A DNA stretch of 6,002 bases from VFJZ01 sp038321545 (GCA_038321545.1 JBBQFB010000232.1:1-6002); one strand, 5' to 3'. Counted from the stretch's first letter, positions 1-5,444 are shown. The notes: generated by a model from the sequence alone, not told the origin. Made by a program: numbers and translations.

Positions 1-243
1 CTCGACCCGATGCTCGCCACCGGCGGCTCGGCCGTCGATGCCGCCCGGCTCTGCAAGGAGCAGGGCGCGCGCTCGGTTCGGCTGCTGTCGATCATCGCCG
101 CGCCGGAGGGCATCGCGGCGCTGCACGACGCGCATCCCGACGTCGAGATCTACGTCGCCGCGGTCGACCGGCAGCTGAACGAGATCGGCTACATCCTGCC
201 GGGTCTCGGCGACGCCGGCGACCGGATCTGGGGCACCCGGTAG
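1..243 (+). CDS. upp: Uracil phosphoribosyltransferase, C-terminal part (5' end outside window)
   Basis: This is the last 80 codons of uracil phosphoribosyltransferase, which joins uracil to PRPP to give UMP and pyrophosphate in cytosolic pyrimidine salvage. The frame is open from base 1, so the gene is cut by the window edge; full-length enzymes have about 210 residues. The visible part begins with LDPMLATGGSA, the PRPP-binding loop of the type I phosphoribosyltransferase fold (acidic residue followed by a TGGS loop). It ends with the uracil-binding signature GYILPGLGDAGDR and a WGT tail typical of bacterial Upp. The Met at 10 is internal, inside the PRPP motif, and is not the start. The next gene begins 48 bases after the stop and seems to have its own promoter. 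Identification is firm from the two motifs; the missing two thirds cannot be judged. Confidence 0.97.
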   Translation, partial: LDPMLATGGSAVDAARLCKEQGARSVRLLSIIAAPEGIAALHDAHPDVEIYVAAVDRQLNEIGYILPGLGDAGDRIWGTR

Positions 244-274
244 CCCCCTCCTAGCCGCAGCGCCCGCCGGGGGG

Positions 275-282
275 TGTACGCT
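275..282 (+). promoter_or_regulatory. Possible -10 promoter element for the wecA-type gene
   Basis: TACGCT (277-282), directly preceded by TG, fits the actinobacterial TANNNT -10 pattern. It would place transcription start near 289, only a few bases before GTG 292, giving a nearly leaderless mRNA. No convincing -35 hexamer is seen 16-18 bases upstream. The call rests on the match and on similar spacing before two other genes in the window. Confidence 0.35.
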
Positions 283-291
283 GCTACTCCC

Positions 292-1470
292 GTGCCCGAC
301 ATCATCGCGCAGCGGGTGAGCGCTCCGTCCGCGCTCTACGCGTTCGTGATTGCCGCGCTCGTCGTGGGCCTGGTCGGCACGCCGCTCGCCATCCGGCTGG
401 CCCGTCGTCTGAACGTGGTCGACCGTCCCGGCGGCCGCCGCATCCACGATCAGGCCGTTCCGCTGCTCGGCGGTCTCGCGATCATGGCCGGCATCGTCGC
501 CGCCGTCGTGCTGAACCTGCCGTTCACGAACGACGACTACGGCGCGATCCTGATCGGCGCGATCCTGATCTCGGCGCTGGGCGCCGTCGACGACGGCATC
601 GACATGGCGCCCCCGCTGAAGTTCCTCGGCCAGGCCGGCTGCGCGATCATCCCCGTCTCCCAGGGCGTCACCATCGACCACCTCACGCTGCCCTTCATCG
701 ACCCGGTGTCGCTGGGCGCGATCCAGTACCCGATCACGGTCGTGTTCATCATGGCGGTCGCGAACATCGTGAACTTCGCGGACGGCATGGACGGGCTGGC
801 CGCCGGCCTGTGCCTGATCTCGGCGGGCACCTTCTGCATCCTCGCCCTGTCGCTCGACCGGTTCGCGGCGGCCACCCTGGCGGCCGCGGTGTGCGGGGCC
901 TGCCTCGGGTTCCTGCCGTGGAACTTCCACCCCGCGAGGATCTTCATGGGCGACGCGGGCTCCCTGCCGCTGGGGTTCCTGCTCGCCTCGATGTCGATCA
1001 CGGGCGTGATGAAGACGGCCGCCGCCCTGTCCCTCGTGTTCCCGCTGATCGTGCTGCTGGTGCCGATCCTCGATACGTCGTTCGTGATCCTGAAACGGCT
1101 CAAGTACGGCCAGTCGGTGACCGCTGCCGACCGCAACCACCTCCACCATCGCATGCTGCGCGTGGGGTACTCGCAGCGGCAGGCGGCGCTGGTCCTGTAC
1201 GGCTGGTGCCTGGTGCTGGCCGCGTTCGCGCTCGCGGTGCGATTCCTGCACTACAAGCGGCCCGACGGCTCGGTCGACTGGGGGCAGACGCTGGCGCTGT
1301 CGGGGTTCGCGCTGGTCGCGCTGATGGCATCCGGATTCGTGGTGTACGAGCTCGAGATCATCAAGTACCGCCACCTGCGGATGATCGGCATCGCGCGCAA
1401 CGCCGACCCCGAGGATGACGTGCCGCTGGTGGCGGAGCGACGCCGCCGTCGTGAAGGTGTGGCCGGCTGA
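292..1470 (+). CDS. wecA: Undecaprenyl-phosphate GlcNAc-1-phosphate transferase (WecA/TagO family)
   Basis: This is a 392-residue polytopic membrane enzyme of the polyprenyl-phosphate N-acetylhexosamine-1-phosphate transferase family (MraY/WecA/TagO). It moves a sugar-1-phosphate, most likely GlcNAc-1-P from UDP-GlcNAc, onto undecaprenyl phosphate at the inner membrane face, the first step of a lipid-linked envelope glycan. Family motifs occur in order: DRPGGRRIHDQAVPLLGG near residue 44, the Asp pair D100-D101, NIVNFADGMDGLAAG with D164 and D167, FMGDAGS with D221, and the cytosolic RNHLHHR loop with H283, H285, H286. About ten hydrophobic segments lie between them. The His-rich loop and DGMDGLAAG favour WecA/TagO over MraY. 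GTG 292 is chosen because the putative -10 (277-282) overlaps the other start, GTG 274, and neither has a Shine-Dalgarno; starting at 274 adds six residues. In mycobacteria the homologous rfe/wecA gene lies just upstream of the atp operon. The exact sugar and final polymer cannot be read from sequence. Confidence 0.92.
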   Translation: MPDIIAQRVSAPSALYAFVIAALVVGLVGTPLAIRLARRLNVVDRPGGRRIHDQAVPLLGGLAIMAGIVAAVVLNLPFTNDDYGAILIGAILISALGAVDDGIDMAPPLKFLGQAGCAIIPVSQGVTIDHLTLPFIDPVSLGAIQYPITVVFIMAVANIVNFADGMDGLAAGLCLISAGTFCILALSLDRFAAATLAAAVCGACLGFLPWNFHPARIFMGDAGSLPLGFLLASMSITGVMKTAAALSLVFPLIVLLVPILDTSFVILKRLKYGQSVTAADRNHLHHRMLRVGYSQRQAALVLYGWCLVLAAFALAVRFLHYKRPDGSVDWGQTLALSGFALVALMASGFVVYELEIIKYRHLRMIGIARNADPEDDVPLVAERRRRREGVAG

Positions 1471-1499
1471 CCTTCTGGCAACCTGTCTGAACCCTCCGC

Positions 1500-1508
1500 T
1501 GCTACGTT
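1500..1508 (+). promoter_or_regulatory. Extended -10 promoter for the cysteine dioxygenase gene
   Basis: TGCTACGTT matches the extended -10 form TGN-TANNNT. Transcription would begin near 1515, about 8 bases before ATG 1523, leaving a very short leader that holds AAGG at 1517-1520. No good -35 is visible, which is normal for an extended -10. Eight of the nine bases match the element ahead of the ATP synthase genes (TGCTACGAT, 3013-3021). Confidence 0.5.
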
Positions 1509-1522
1509 GCGAAGGCAAGGAC

Positions 1523-2110
1523 ATGGCGATCGATCTGACACCCGTGCACGTTGAGCCGTACTCGGCGGAGCTGGCAGCCCGTACGGCCGAGCTGCTGACG
1601 CCGGGCGGCCAGTACTCGCCCGAGGCGCTCGAGCTGGTCGTGCGACAGATCGCCGCGCGGGACGACCTGTGGCGCCCGCTCGTGGTCATCGACCGCTCGC
1701 GGCGGCGCTACGAGCTGCTGTACGAGGATCGCTGGATCGACGTCTGGGTGCTCAGCTGGATGTCCGGACAGCGCACTGGCTTCCATGACCACGACCGCTC
1801 CGGCGTCGGCCTGTGCTGTGCCGCTGGCTGCCTCGACGAGGGCATGCTGGTGCTCGGTGCGAAGGCGGAGCCGATCCGGATGACTCCGGGCACCTCGCGG
1901 CACGGCGCCGGCGGCTACATCCACTCGGTGGCCCACGCCGACGGAGCGCCCGCCGTGTCCATCCACGCGTACTCGCCTCCGCTGATGGTCGTCGGCCAGT
2001 ACTCGCAGGACGAGACCGGCCGGCTGGTACGCACGCCGGAGCACGGTCGCAAGGAACTGTTCGACGCGACCATCGCGGTCGACTCGGTCGACCTGACGCC
2101 CAGCGCGTAG
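1523..2110 (+). CDS. Cysteine dioxygenase family protein (cupin, thiol dioxygenase)
   Basis: This 195-residue protein belongs to the cysteine dioxygenase (CDO) family of non-haem iron cupins, which use O2 to turn L-cysteine into cysteine sulfinate in the cytoplasm. The three iron-binding histidines are visible: H88 and H90 in GFHDHDRS, and H134 in YIHSV. The active-site Ser-His-Tyr set appears in VSIHAYSPP as S146, H148 and Y150. R51 in LWRPLV lines up with the arginine that binds the cysteine carboxylate in Arg-type CDOs, which favours cysteine over 3-mercaptopropionate; this alignment was made by eye. The cysteine that forms a Cys-Tyr crosslink in mammalian CDO is replaced by valine (V95), as expected of bacterial forms without the cofactor. 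ATG 1523 is chosen over the longer frame from 1415, because that one overlaps the preceding gene, lacks family similarity in its first 36 codons, and an extended -10 lies just upstream of 1523. It probably forms its own transcription unit. Confidence 0.9.
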   Translation: MAIDLTPVHVEPYSAELAARTAELLTPGGQYSPEALELVVRQIAARDDLWRPLVVIDRSRRRYELLYEDRWIDVWVLSWMSGQRTGFHDHDRSGVGLCCAAGCLDEGMLVLGAKAEPIRMTPGTSRHGAGGYIHSVAHADGAPAVSIHAYSPPLMVVGQYSQDETGRLVRTPEHGRKELFDATIAVDSVDLTPSA

Positions 2111-2160
2111 CGCCCGGCAGGTAGGCCGTCCGGCACGTGCGCGCGCCGTTTCGCCCGTCG

Positions 2161-2166
2161 TAGGGT
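2161..2166 (+). promoter_or_regulatory. Possible -10 element for the uncharacterised gene
   Basis: TAGGGT fits TANNNT and would start transcription near 2173, about six bases before TTG 2179, again a near-leaderless layout. There is no TG extension and no clear -35. No Shine-Dalgarno precedes the TTG, which agrees with a leaderless message but does not prove it. Confidence 0.3.
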
Positions 2167-2178
2167 GGCGCGACGGCC

Positions 2179-2895
2179 TTGTGGCGCGAATCCGCACCCA
2201 TCGCGGCCGTCCTGACGGCTGCCTCCGCTGCGTGGCTCTGGCTGCGCCGGTCGGCGCGCGGCCGCGACCCCGGCGAGACGGCGTTCGTGCTCTGGTGCGG
2301 CCGGCACGCGTTCGCCCCACGGCCGCAGCAAACGCTCGACCTGTCGTTCGTGCCCGAGCCCTACCGTGGTCTCGCCCAGCGTGAGAGCGGCCCGCCGCGG
2401 TCCGTGCCGATCGCGTCGCGCGCGGAGATCCGCGACTCGCTGTTCGCCCAGCAGTTCGGCTGGATCGTACGGGCCGCCGACGGTTCCGGAGCGTGCGCGT
2501 TCCTCGGGCGCGGTCCCGCTCCGCGGCGGGGCACGCTGACCGGCGCGGCACTCGTCGTCGAGGGAACGCCGAGGTTGAGCGGTCTCCGGGTGCGCGCCGC
2601 GGGCCCGTTCGAGGAGCTGTGGTTCGCGCCCCGGGCGAACCCTGACGACACACCGGCGCTGCTGGCGGGGCGCTACGTCGTGGACGGTCTCCAGACCCTT
2701 CCGGAGGAGCTCGTGGTCGAGCTGCTCGACCCGCAGCTGCCGCCACTTCTGATCGAGTGCCTTTCCGACCGGCTGCTGGTGGCGACGGCCGGGGCACAGC
2801 TGCGGGCAGACGATCTGGATGCCCTGGCAGCCGCCACGACCCGCCTCGCGGAGCTTCTCCTGGACGACGTCGCGGCCGTCGCTCGGCGCTTCTGA
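2179..2895 (+). CDS. Uncharacterised membrane-anchored protein, 238 residues
   Basis: I do not recognise the family. The N-terminus has one hydrophobic segment (about residues 6-22, APIAAVLTAASAAWLWL) followed at once by RRSARGR. By the positive-inside rule this suggests a single anchor with the body in the cytoplasm. The remaining 210 or so residues are soluble, with alternating hydrophobic stretches such as GWIVRAADG, ALVVEG and RYVVDGL that suggest a beta-rich core. A leucine- and alanine-rich C-terminal helix (about 205-236) closes the protein. A phrase near residue 195, LLIECLSDRLLVATAG, resembles the strand pairs of actinobacterial proteins of unknown function, but no catalytic motif is evident. 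The start is TTG 2179; it includes the hydrophobic segment, whereas the next likely in-frame start (a GTG near 2287) would lose it. Codon use is GC-rich in third position like its neighbours, with no sign of transfer. It follows the dioxygenase gene by 68 bases and precedes the ATP synthase promoter. Confidence 0.72.
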   Translation: MWRESAPIAAVLTAASAAWLWLRRSARGRDPGETAFVLWCGRHAFAPRPQQTLDLSFVPEPYRGLAQRESGPPRSVPIASRAEIRDSLFAQQFGWIVRAADGSGACAFLGRGPAPRRGTLTGAALVVEGTPRLSGLRVRAAGPFEELWFAPRANPDDTPALLAGRYVVDGLQTLPEELVVELLDPQLPPLLIECLSDRLLVATAGAQLRADDLDALAAATTRLAELLLDDVAAVARRF

Positions 2896-2915
2896 TTCGT
2901 CACAAGGTCGGAGCG

Positions 2916-2931
2916 CGGCGCGGGCGCGCCG
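2916..2931 (+). terminator. GC-rich hairpin after the uncharacterised gene, possible weak terminator
   Basis: CGGCGC and GCGCCG form a perfect 6-bp stem around the loop GGGC, 21 bases after the preceding stop codon. There is no following T tract, so it is not a standard intrinsic terminator. In such GC-rich sequence it may be chance. Its position between a finished gene and the next promoter is the only functional hint. Confidence 0.25.
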
Positions 2932-3011
2932 ACGTCGCGATCCCGCACCGTTACGAGGGTTTCCGTGATGTCGGCGCGTCGCCGCCACCTGTCACGAACC
3001 CGGACGGCCGT

Positions 3012-3296
3012 GTGCTACGATCGGCTCGCCCGCTGGAGGAGTCGAGTGGGCACGAGCAGGCTCGTAGGAGGCACCGGATCACCGGCGTCATACCACCGGG
3101 TCGGGGGCCAGATGCCTCCGGCCTCTCGGCCGGAATCGCTATCGTCGCTGCGATCCTGCTCGGAACGGGACTCGGTCTGGGTCTCGGGCTCCTGATCGGC
3201 CTGCCGTACGTCTTCGCCCTCGGGGGCGCTGCGGCGGGCATCGTCCTCGGCTTCTACGTCGTCTACCTGAAGTGGATCAAACTCCCACCACGATGA
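3012..3296 (+). CDS. atpZ: AtpZ-like two-helix membrane protein of the ATP synthase operon (start uncertain)
   Basis: This frame encodes a small hydrophobic protein at the head of the atp operon. Two membrane segments are clear: LSAGIAIVAAILLGTGLGLG onward, then FALGGAAAGIVLGFYVVYL, ending KWIKLPPR. The Gly-rich hairpin and the GFYVVYLKW end resemble the AtpZ/AtpI (ATPase gene 1) family, proteins linked to c-ring assembly or Mg2+ supply; the family's usual DxxLGTSPW turn is absent. Its stop overlaps the next start as ATGA. The coordinates use the last canonical in-frame start, GTG 3012, but that codon lies inside the apparent -10 promoter, so it is unlikely to be on the main transcript. No ATG, GTG or TTG occurs later in this frame. 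Alternatives are ATC 3078 behind TAGGAGG (72 residues), or GTG 3046 in another frame followed by a -1 shift or a missing base. The two-helix region (about 3126-3296) is well supported; everything before it is open. Confidence 0.65.
   Translation: MLRSARPLEESSGHEQARRRHRITGVIPPGRGPDASGLSAGIAIVAAILLGTGLGLGLGLLIGLPYVFALGGAAAGIVLGFYVVYLKWIKLPPR
3013..3021 (+). promoter_or_regulatory. Extended -10 promoter for the ATP synthase operon
   Basis: TGCTACGAT is a full match to TGN-TANNNT and the best promoter candidate in the window. Transcription would begin near 3028. It lies at the end of a 116-base gene-free stretch (2896-3011) and ahead of a run of six closely spaced atp genes with no comparable element between them, so it probably drives the whole operon. 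No convincing -35 is seen at 16-18 bases; TGTCAC at 2990-2995 is 20 bases away. A ribosome binding site follows at 3035-3040. Confidence 0.55.
3035..3048 (+). promoter_or_regulatory. Ribosome binding site and GTG opening the frame next to atpZ
   Basis: GGAGGA (3035-3040) is five bases ahead of GTG 3046, an ideal arrangement just downstream of the putative operon promoter. The frame it opens runs 49 codons to 3195 and has no membrane segment. The conserved two-helix sequence lies in the frame one base back (-1). It may be a leader peptide, the true atpZ start followed by a frame change, or coincidence. Confidence 0.4.
3065..3080 (+). promoter_or_regulatory. Second Shine-Dalgarno, pointing to an in-frame ATC codon
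   Basis: TAGGAGG (3065-3071) is followed by a six-base spacer and ATC at 3078, which is in frame with the two-helix AtpZ-like protein. ATC is a very rare bacterial start. In the same frame this site reads as two AGG arginine codons, rare in GC-rich genomes, which suits a ribosome binding site better than coding sequence. A small inverted repeat, ACGAG/CTCGT (3052-3056 and 3061-3065), lies just upstream. Confidence 0.35.
3117..3134 (+). other. Perfect 7-bp hairpin near the atpZ start
   Basis: TCCGGCC and GGCCGGA pair perfectly around the loop TCTC. The hairpin begins eight bases after a GGGGGC run (3103-3108), the spacing seen for structures that stimulate -1 frameshifting. There is no T tract, so it does not look like a terminator. 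It falls just before the first membrane segment of the AtpZ-like frame. Confidence 0.45.
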
Positions 3297-3718
3297 CCGA
3301 CTACCCCGTCTACCAGGGGACGCGCTCGGCTGGTCCGGCGCTGCTCGCCCGGGGCGCCGGGTTCATCGTCGCGCTGCTGATCCTGCCGGTGTTCCTGCTC
3401 AGCGACCTCTCGCTCGGAGGGTGGGCGCTCGGCGTCGCGATCTTCGCCGTCAACTGGCTCTCGGCGATCGGCATCGACCGGCTCGCGCGCGGCAAGATGC
3501 AGGTCACCGCGGTCGGTATCACCGGCATCGGCCTGATCTCCCGGGCCTGGATCACGTTCGGCGGCCTGTTCATCTTCGCGAAGGTCGTCAACGAGGACGT
3601 GGGCGTCGTCGCCGCGATCGTCTTCCTCGTGGTGTTCACCGCAGACTTCCTGGCGCGGGCCATCTCGCACACCGTCGCCCAGTCCGTCGCCCGCTCCGAG
3701 AAGAAGGAGAACGTGTGA
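3293..3718 (+). CDS. atpI: AtpI-like four-helix ATP synthase operon protein
   Basis: This 141-residue protein has four membrane segments at about residues 19-36, 43-61, 76-97 and 103-120. A charged turn (DRLARGK, 62-68) lies between the second and third, and the tail is polar and basic (RSEKKENV). Topology, length and position directly before atpB fit the AtpI/UncI family, which is non-essential for catalysis and has been linked to c-ring assembly and Mg2+ transport. Sequence signatures in this family are weak, so the call leans on context: mycobacteria carry a similar small membrane protein gene between wecA/rfe and atpB. ATG 3293 overlaps the atpZ stop as ATGA, indicating translational coupling; there is no separate Shine-Dalgarno. 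An alternative GTG at 3272 would add seven residues inside the preceding gene. The last codon GTG runs into the atpB start. Confidence 0.75.
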   Translation: MTDYPVYQGTRSAGPALLARGAGFIVALLILPVFLLSDLSLGGWALGVAIFAVNWLSAIGIDRLARGKMQVTAVGITGIGLISRAWITFGGLFIFAKVVNEDVGVVAAIVFLVVFTADFLARAISHTVAQSVARSEKKENV

Positions 3719-4614
3719 ACGTCGTTCGCCGTGCCGCGCTGCTCGCGCTGCCCGTCCTGCTCGCCGCTCCCGCGCTCGCCCAGGCGGCCACCAAGGGCGG
3801 CAAGGACGAGTTCCAGCCGATCGAGGAGTTCATCGTCAAGCCGTGGTTCTCACTCCAGGTGGGACCCTTCGACTTCGGCATCTCCAAGGCCATCTGCTAT
3901 CTGTGGATCGCAGCGGTCATCTCGATCGCGATCGCGCTGTGGCTGCGCGGCGGACTCAAGCAGCAGCCCGGGCGGCTGCAGACGGTGGTCGAGCTGATCT
4001 ACACGTTCGCGGAGACGAACATCGGCCGCTCGACGCTGCCCTCGGCGGCGTTCACGCGCTGGTTCCCGTACGTCGCGTCGCTGTTCATCTTCATCTGGAC
4101 GCTGAACATGATCTCGTTCATCCCATTGCCGTTCGACACCCACAACACGTGGGGCGGCGGCATCCCCGGGCTGACCATCTACGCGGCCACGTCCAACATC
4201 TCGGTCACGCTCGCGCTGACGCTGATGACGATCGTGATCTCGCACGTCGAGGGCATCCGCGCGAACGGCGTGCGGCCCTATTTCAAGAGCTGGGTGCCGC
4301 ACACCGGCATCACCGGCGTCGGCGGCGCGCTGCTGACGGCGTTCCTGATCCCGCTCGAGATCCTCTCGCAGCTGCTGCGCGTGATCTCGCTCAGCGTCCG
4401 GCTGTTCGCCAACATGCTCGCCGGCCACCTGCTGATCATCATGTGCCTCGGGTTTGCCATCCTGCTCGGCAACGTCTTCATCGGTGCGATCGGCGTGCCG
4501 GTGGCAATCGTGTTCTACCTCTTCGAGTGGGGTCTCGTGGCCTCGCTCCAGGCATACATCTTCGCGATGCTCTCGGGCATCTACATCGGCGGCGCGATCG
4601 AGCCGAACCATTGA
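3715..4614 (+). CDS. atpB: ATP synthase Fo subunit a
   Basis: This is the 299-residue Fo subunit a, which forms the two proton half-channels beside the c-ring. The essential arginine is R229 in SLSVRLFANMLAGHLL (N233 and H238 are also conserved), and the last helix carries Q279 in ASLQAYIFAMLSG. Upstream are five or more hydrophobic segments, starting with ISKAICYLWIAAVISIAIAL. The N-terminus looks like a cleavable signal peptide: two arginines, a leucine/alanine core, and APALAQA ending near residue 24. This is seen in some actinobacterial and other a subunits and would place the mature N-terminus outside. GTG 3715 is chosen because it overlaps the atpI stop as GTGA and has AAGGAGA (3704-3710) four bases ahead. 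Length is slightly above that of E. coli AtpB (271), explained by the signal-like extension. Confidence 0.97.
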   Translation: MNVVRRAALLALPVLLAAPALAQAATKGGKDEFQPIEEFIVKPWFSLQVGPFDFGISKAICYLWIAAVISIAIALWLRGGLKQQPGRLQTVVELIYTFAETNIGRSTLPSAAFTRWFPYVASLFIFIWTLNMISFIPLPFDTHNTWGGGIPGLTIYAATSNISVTLALTLMTIVISHVEGIRANGVRPYFKSWVPHTGITGVGGALLTAFLIPLEILSQLLRVISLSVRLFANMLAGHLLIIMCLGFAILLGNVFIGAIGVPVAIVFYLFEWGLVASLQAYIFAMLSGIYIGGAIEPNH

Positions 4615-4633
4615 CCCTGACCCGACCTTCCAC

Positions 4634-4647
4634 GGAGGATTGAAGAG
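4634..4647 (+). promoter_or_regulatory. Ribosome binding region of atpE
   Basis: The 36 bases between atpB and atpE are the longest gap inside the operon. They hold GGAGG (4634-4638), twelve bases from ATG 4651, and a purine-rich GAAGAG (4642-4647) close to it. Independent initiation here fits the need for many copies of subunit c per complex, since neighbouring genes rely on overlaps or near-overlaps. The spacing of GGAGG is longer than ideal. Confidence 0.5.
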
Positions 4648-4650
4648 ACC

Positions 4651-4899
4651 ATGGCGCTTACCGATGACGGCCTGCTCAATGCAGCAAAGGCCCTCGAGCT
4701 CGGCCTCGGCACGGGCTTCGGCGCGATCGGCCCGGGCGTGGGCGTGGGCTACCTGATCGGCAAGACGATCGAGGGCGTGTCCCGCCAGCCGGAGCTGCGC
4801 GGCGATCTCCAGGGGATGATGTTCCTCGGCCTCGCGCTGACGGAGGCGATCACGTTCTACGCCCTCCTGATGTCGTTCGTCGCGTTCTTCATCGCGTAG
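4651..4899 (+). CDS. atpE: ATP synthase Fo subunit c (proteolipid)
   Basis: This is the 82-residue c subunit, a helical hairpin that assembles into the rotor ring. The first helix has the glycine-rich packing motif GLGTGFGAIGPGVGVGYLIG (residues 18-37). The polar loop holds RQP (45-47), which contacts gamma and epsilon. The second helix carries the ion-binding glutamate E65 in GLALTEAITFYALL. The residue after E65 is alanine, not the serine found in Na+-binding rings, and P28 takes the place where Na+ types have Gln. The ring is therefore probably proton-specific; this is inference from known signatures. The ion-binding residue is Glu, not the Asp of E. coli, as is usual in actinobacteria. 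Length and motifs are complete. Ring size cannot be told from sequence by eye. Confidence 0.98.
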   Translation: MALTDDGLLNAAKALELGLGTGFGAIGPGVGVGYLIGKTIEGVSRQPELRGDLQGMMFLGLALTEAITFYALLMSFVAFFIA

Positions 4900-4911
4900 C
4901 AGCGGGACGCA

Positions 4912-5442
4912 ATGCTGCCGCTCCTCGACGACAACATCCTCCTGATCAAGCCCGCTCCCGGGCTGATGATCTGGACGCTGCTCACGTTCCTGATCGTGCT
5001 GTACGTCCTGCGGCGCGTCGCATTCGGCCGGATCGCCGAGATGCTCGAGGCGCGTCGGCGCGCGGTCCAGACCAACCTGGAGGCCGCCGAGGGCGCTCGG
5101 GACGAGGCGCAGAAGCTGCTCGACGAGTACAAGCAGCAGCTGGCGGCCGCTCGACACGAGGCGTCCGAGATCGTCGAGCGCGCGAAGCGCACGGGCGAGG
5201 AGGAGCGCCGCCGCATGCAGGACGAGCTCCAGGCCGAGCGCGAACGCGGCGTGGCAGCCGCCAAGTCGGCCATCGCCGCCGAGACGCGGCAGTCGCTCGA
5301 TCGCATCAAGTCGGAGATCGCCGAGCTGACGATGCAGGCCACCGAGGCCGTGCTGCGCACCAAGCTCGACGCCGGCGAGTCGAAGCGGCTGATCGACGAG
5401 GCGCTGTCCGGTGTCGACTTCTCCAAGCTGACGAACGACTGA
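4912..5442 (+). CDS. atpF: ATP synthase Fo subunit b
   Basis: This 176-residue subunit b is the peripheral stator stalk. It has a single N-terminal membrane helix (about residues 17-34, PGLMIWTLLTFLIVLYVL). A long charged coiled coil (about 38-140) follows, rich in Glu, Arg, Ala and Gln with heptad-like spacing. The C-terminal region (TEAVLRTKLDAGESKRLIDEALSG) binds subunit delta. The short segment PAPGLMIWTLLTF is typical of bacterial b subunits. ATG 4912 lies 12 bases after the atpE stop with only a weak purine run (GGGA, 4904-4907), so translation is probably coupled. It is a separate gene from atpH; mycobacteria have the two fused. No second b-type gene is present in the window. Confidence 0.96.
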   Translation: MLPLLDDNILLIKPAPGLMIWTLLTFLIVLYVLRRVAFGRIAEMLEARRRAVQTNLEAAEGARDEAQKLLDEYKQQLAAARHEASEIVERAKRTGEEERRRMQDELQAERERGVAAAKSAIAAETRQSLDRIKSEIAELTMQATEAVLRTKLDAGESKRLIDEALSGVDFSKLTND

Positions 5443-5444
5443 CG

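Noticed and set aside
244..274. Possible terminator after upp, pairing CCCCC (244-248) with GGGGGG (269-274)
   Set aside because: The loop is about 20 bases, the stem is a simple C/G run and no T tract follows.
1415..1522. Upstream extension of the dioxygenase frame, adding 36 codons and overlapping the wecA end
   Set aside because: The added residues (Trp/Cys-rich) do not look like the family, and the ATG at 1523 follows an extended -10 element and matches the normal family length.
2111..2160. Short inverted repeats after the dioxygenase gene (GCCG-TC-CGGC and GCACGTGC)
   Set aside because: Stems of four bases with almost no loop, expected by chance at this GC content, and no T tract.
1502..2797. 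Long - strand open frame (431 codons) opposite the dioxygenase and the unknown gene
   Set aside because: Arg/Pro/Ala-rich product with no domain; the + strand gene beneath it has a complete set of CDO active-site residues.
4640..4642. TTG as an upstream start for atpE
   Set aside because: It is out of frame with subunit c, whose ATG 4651 gives the normal N-terminus and length.
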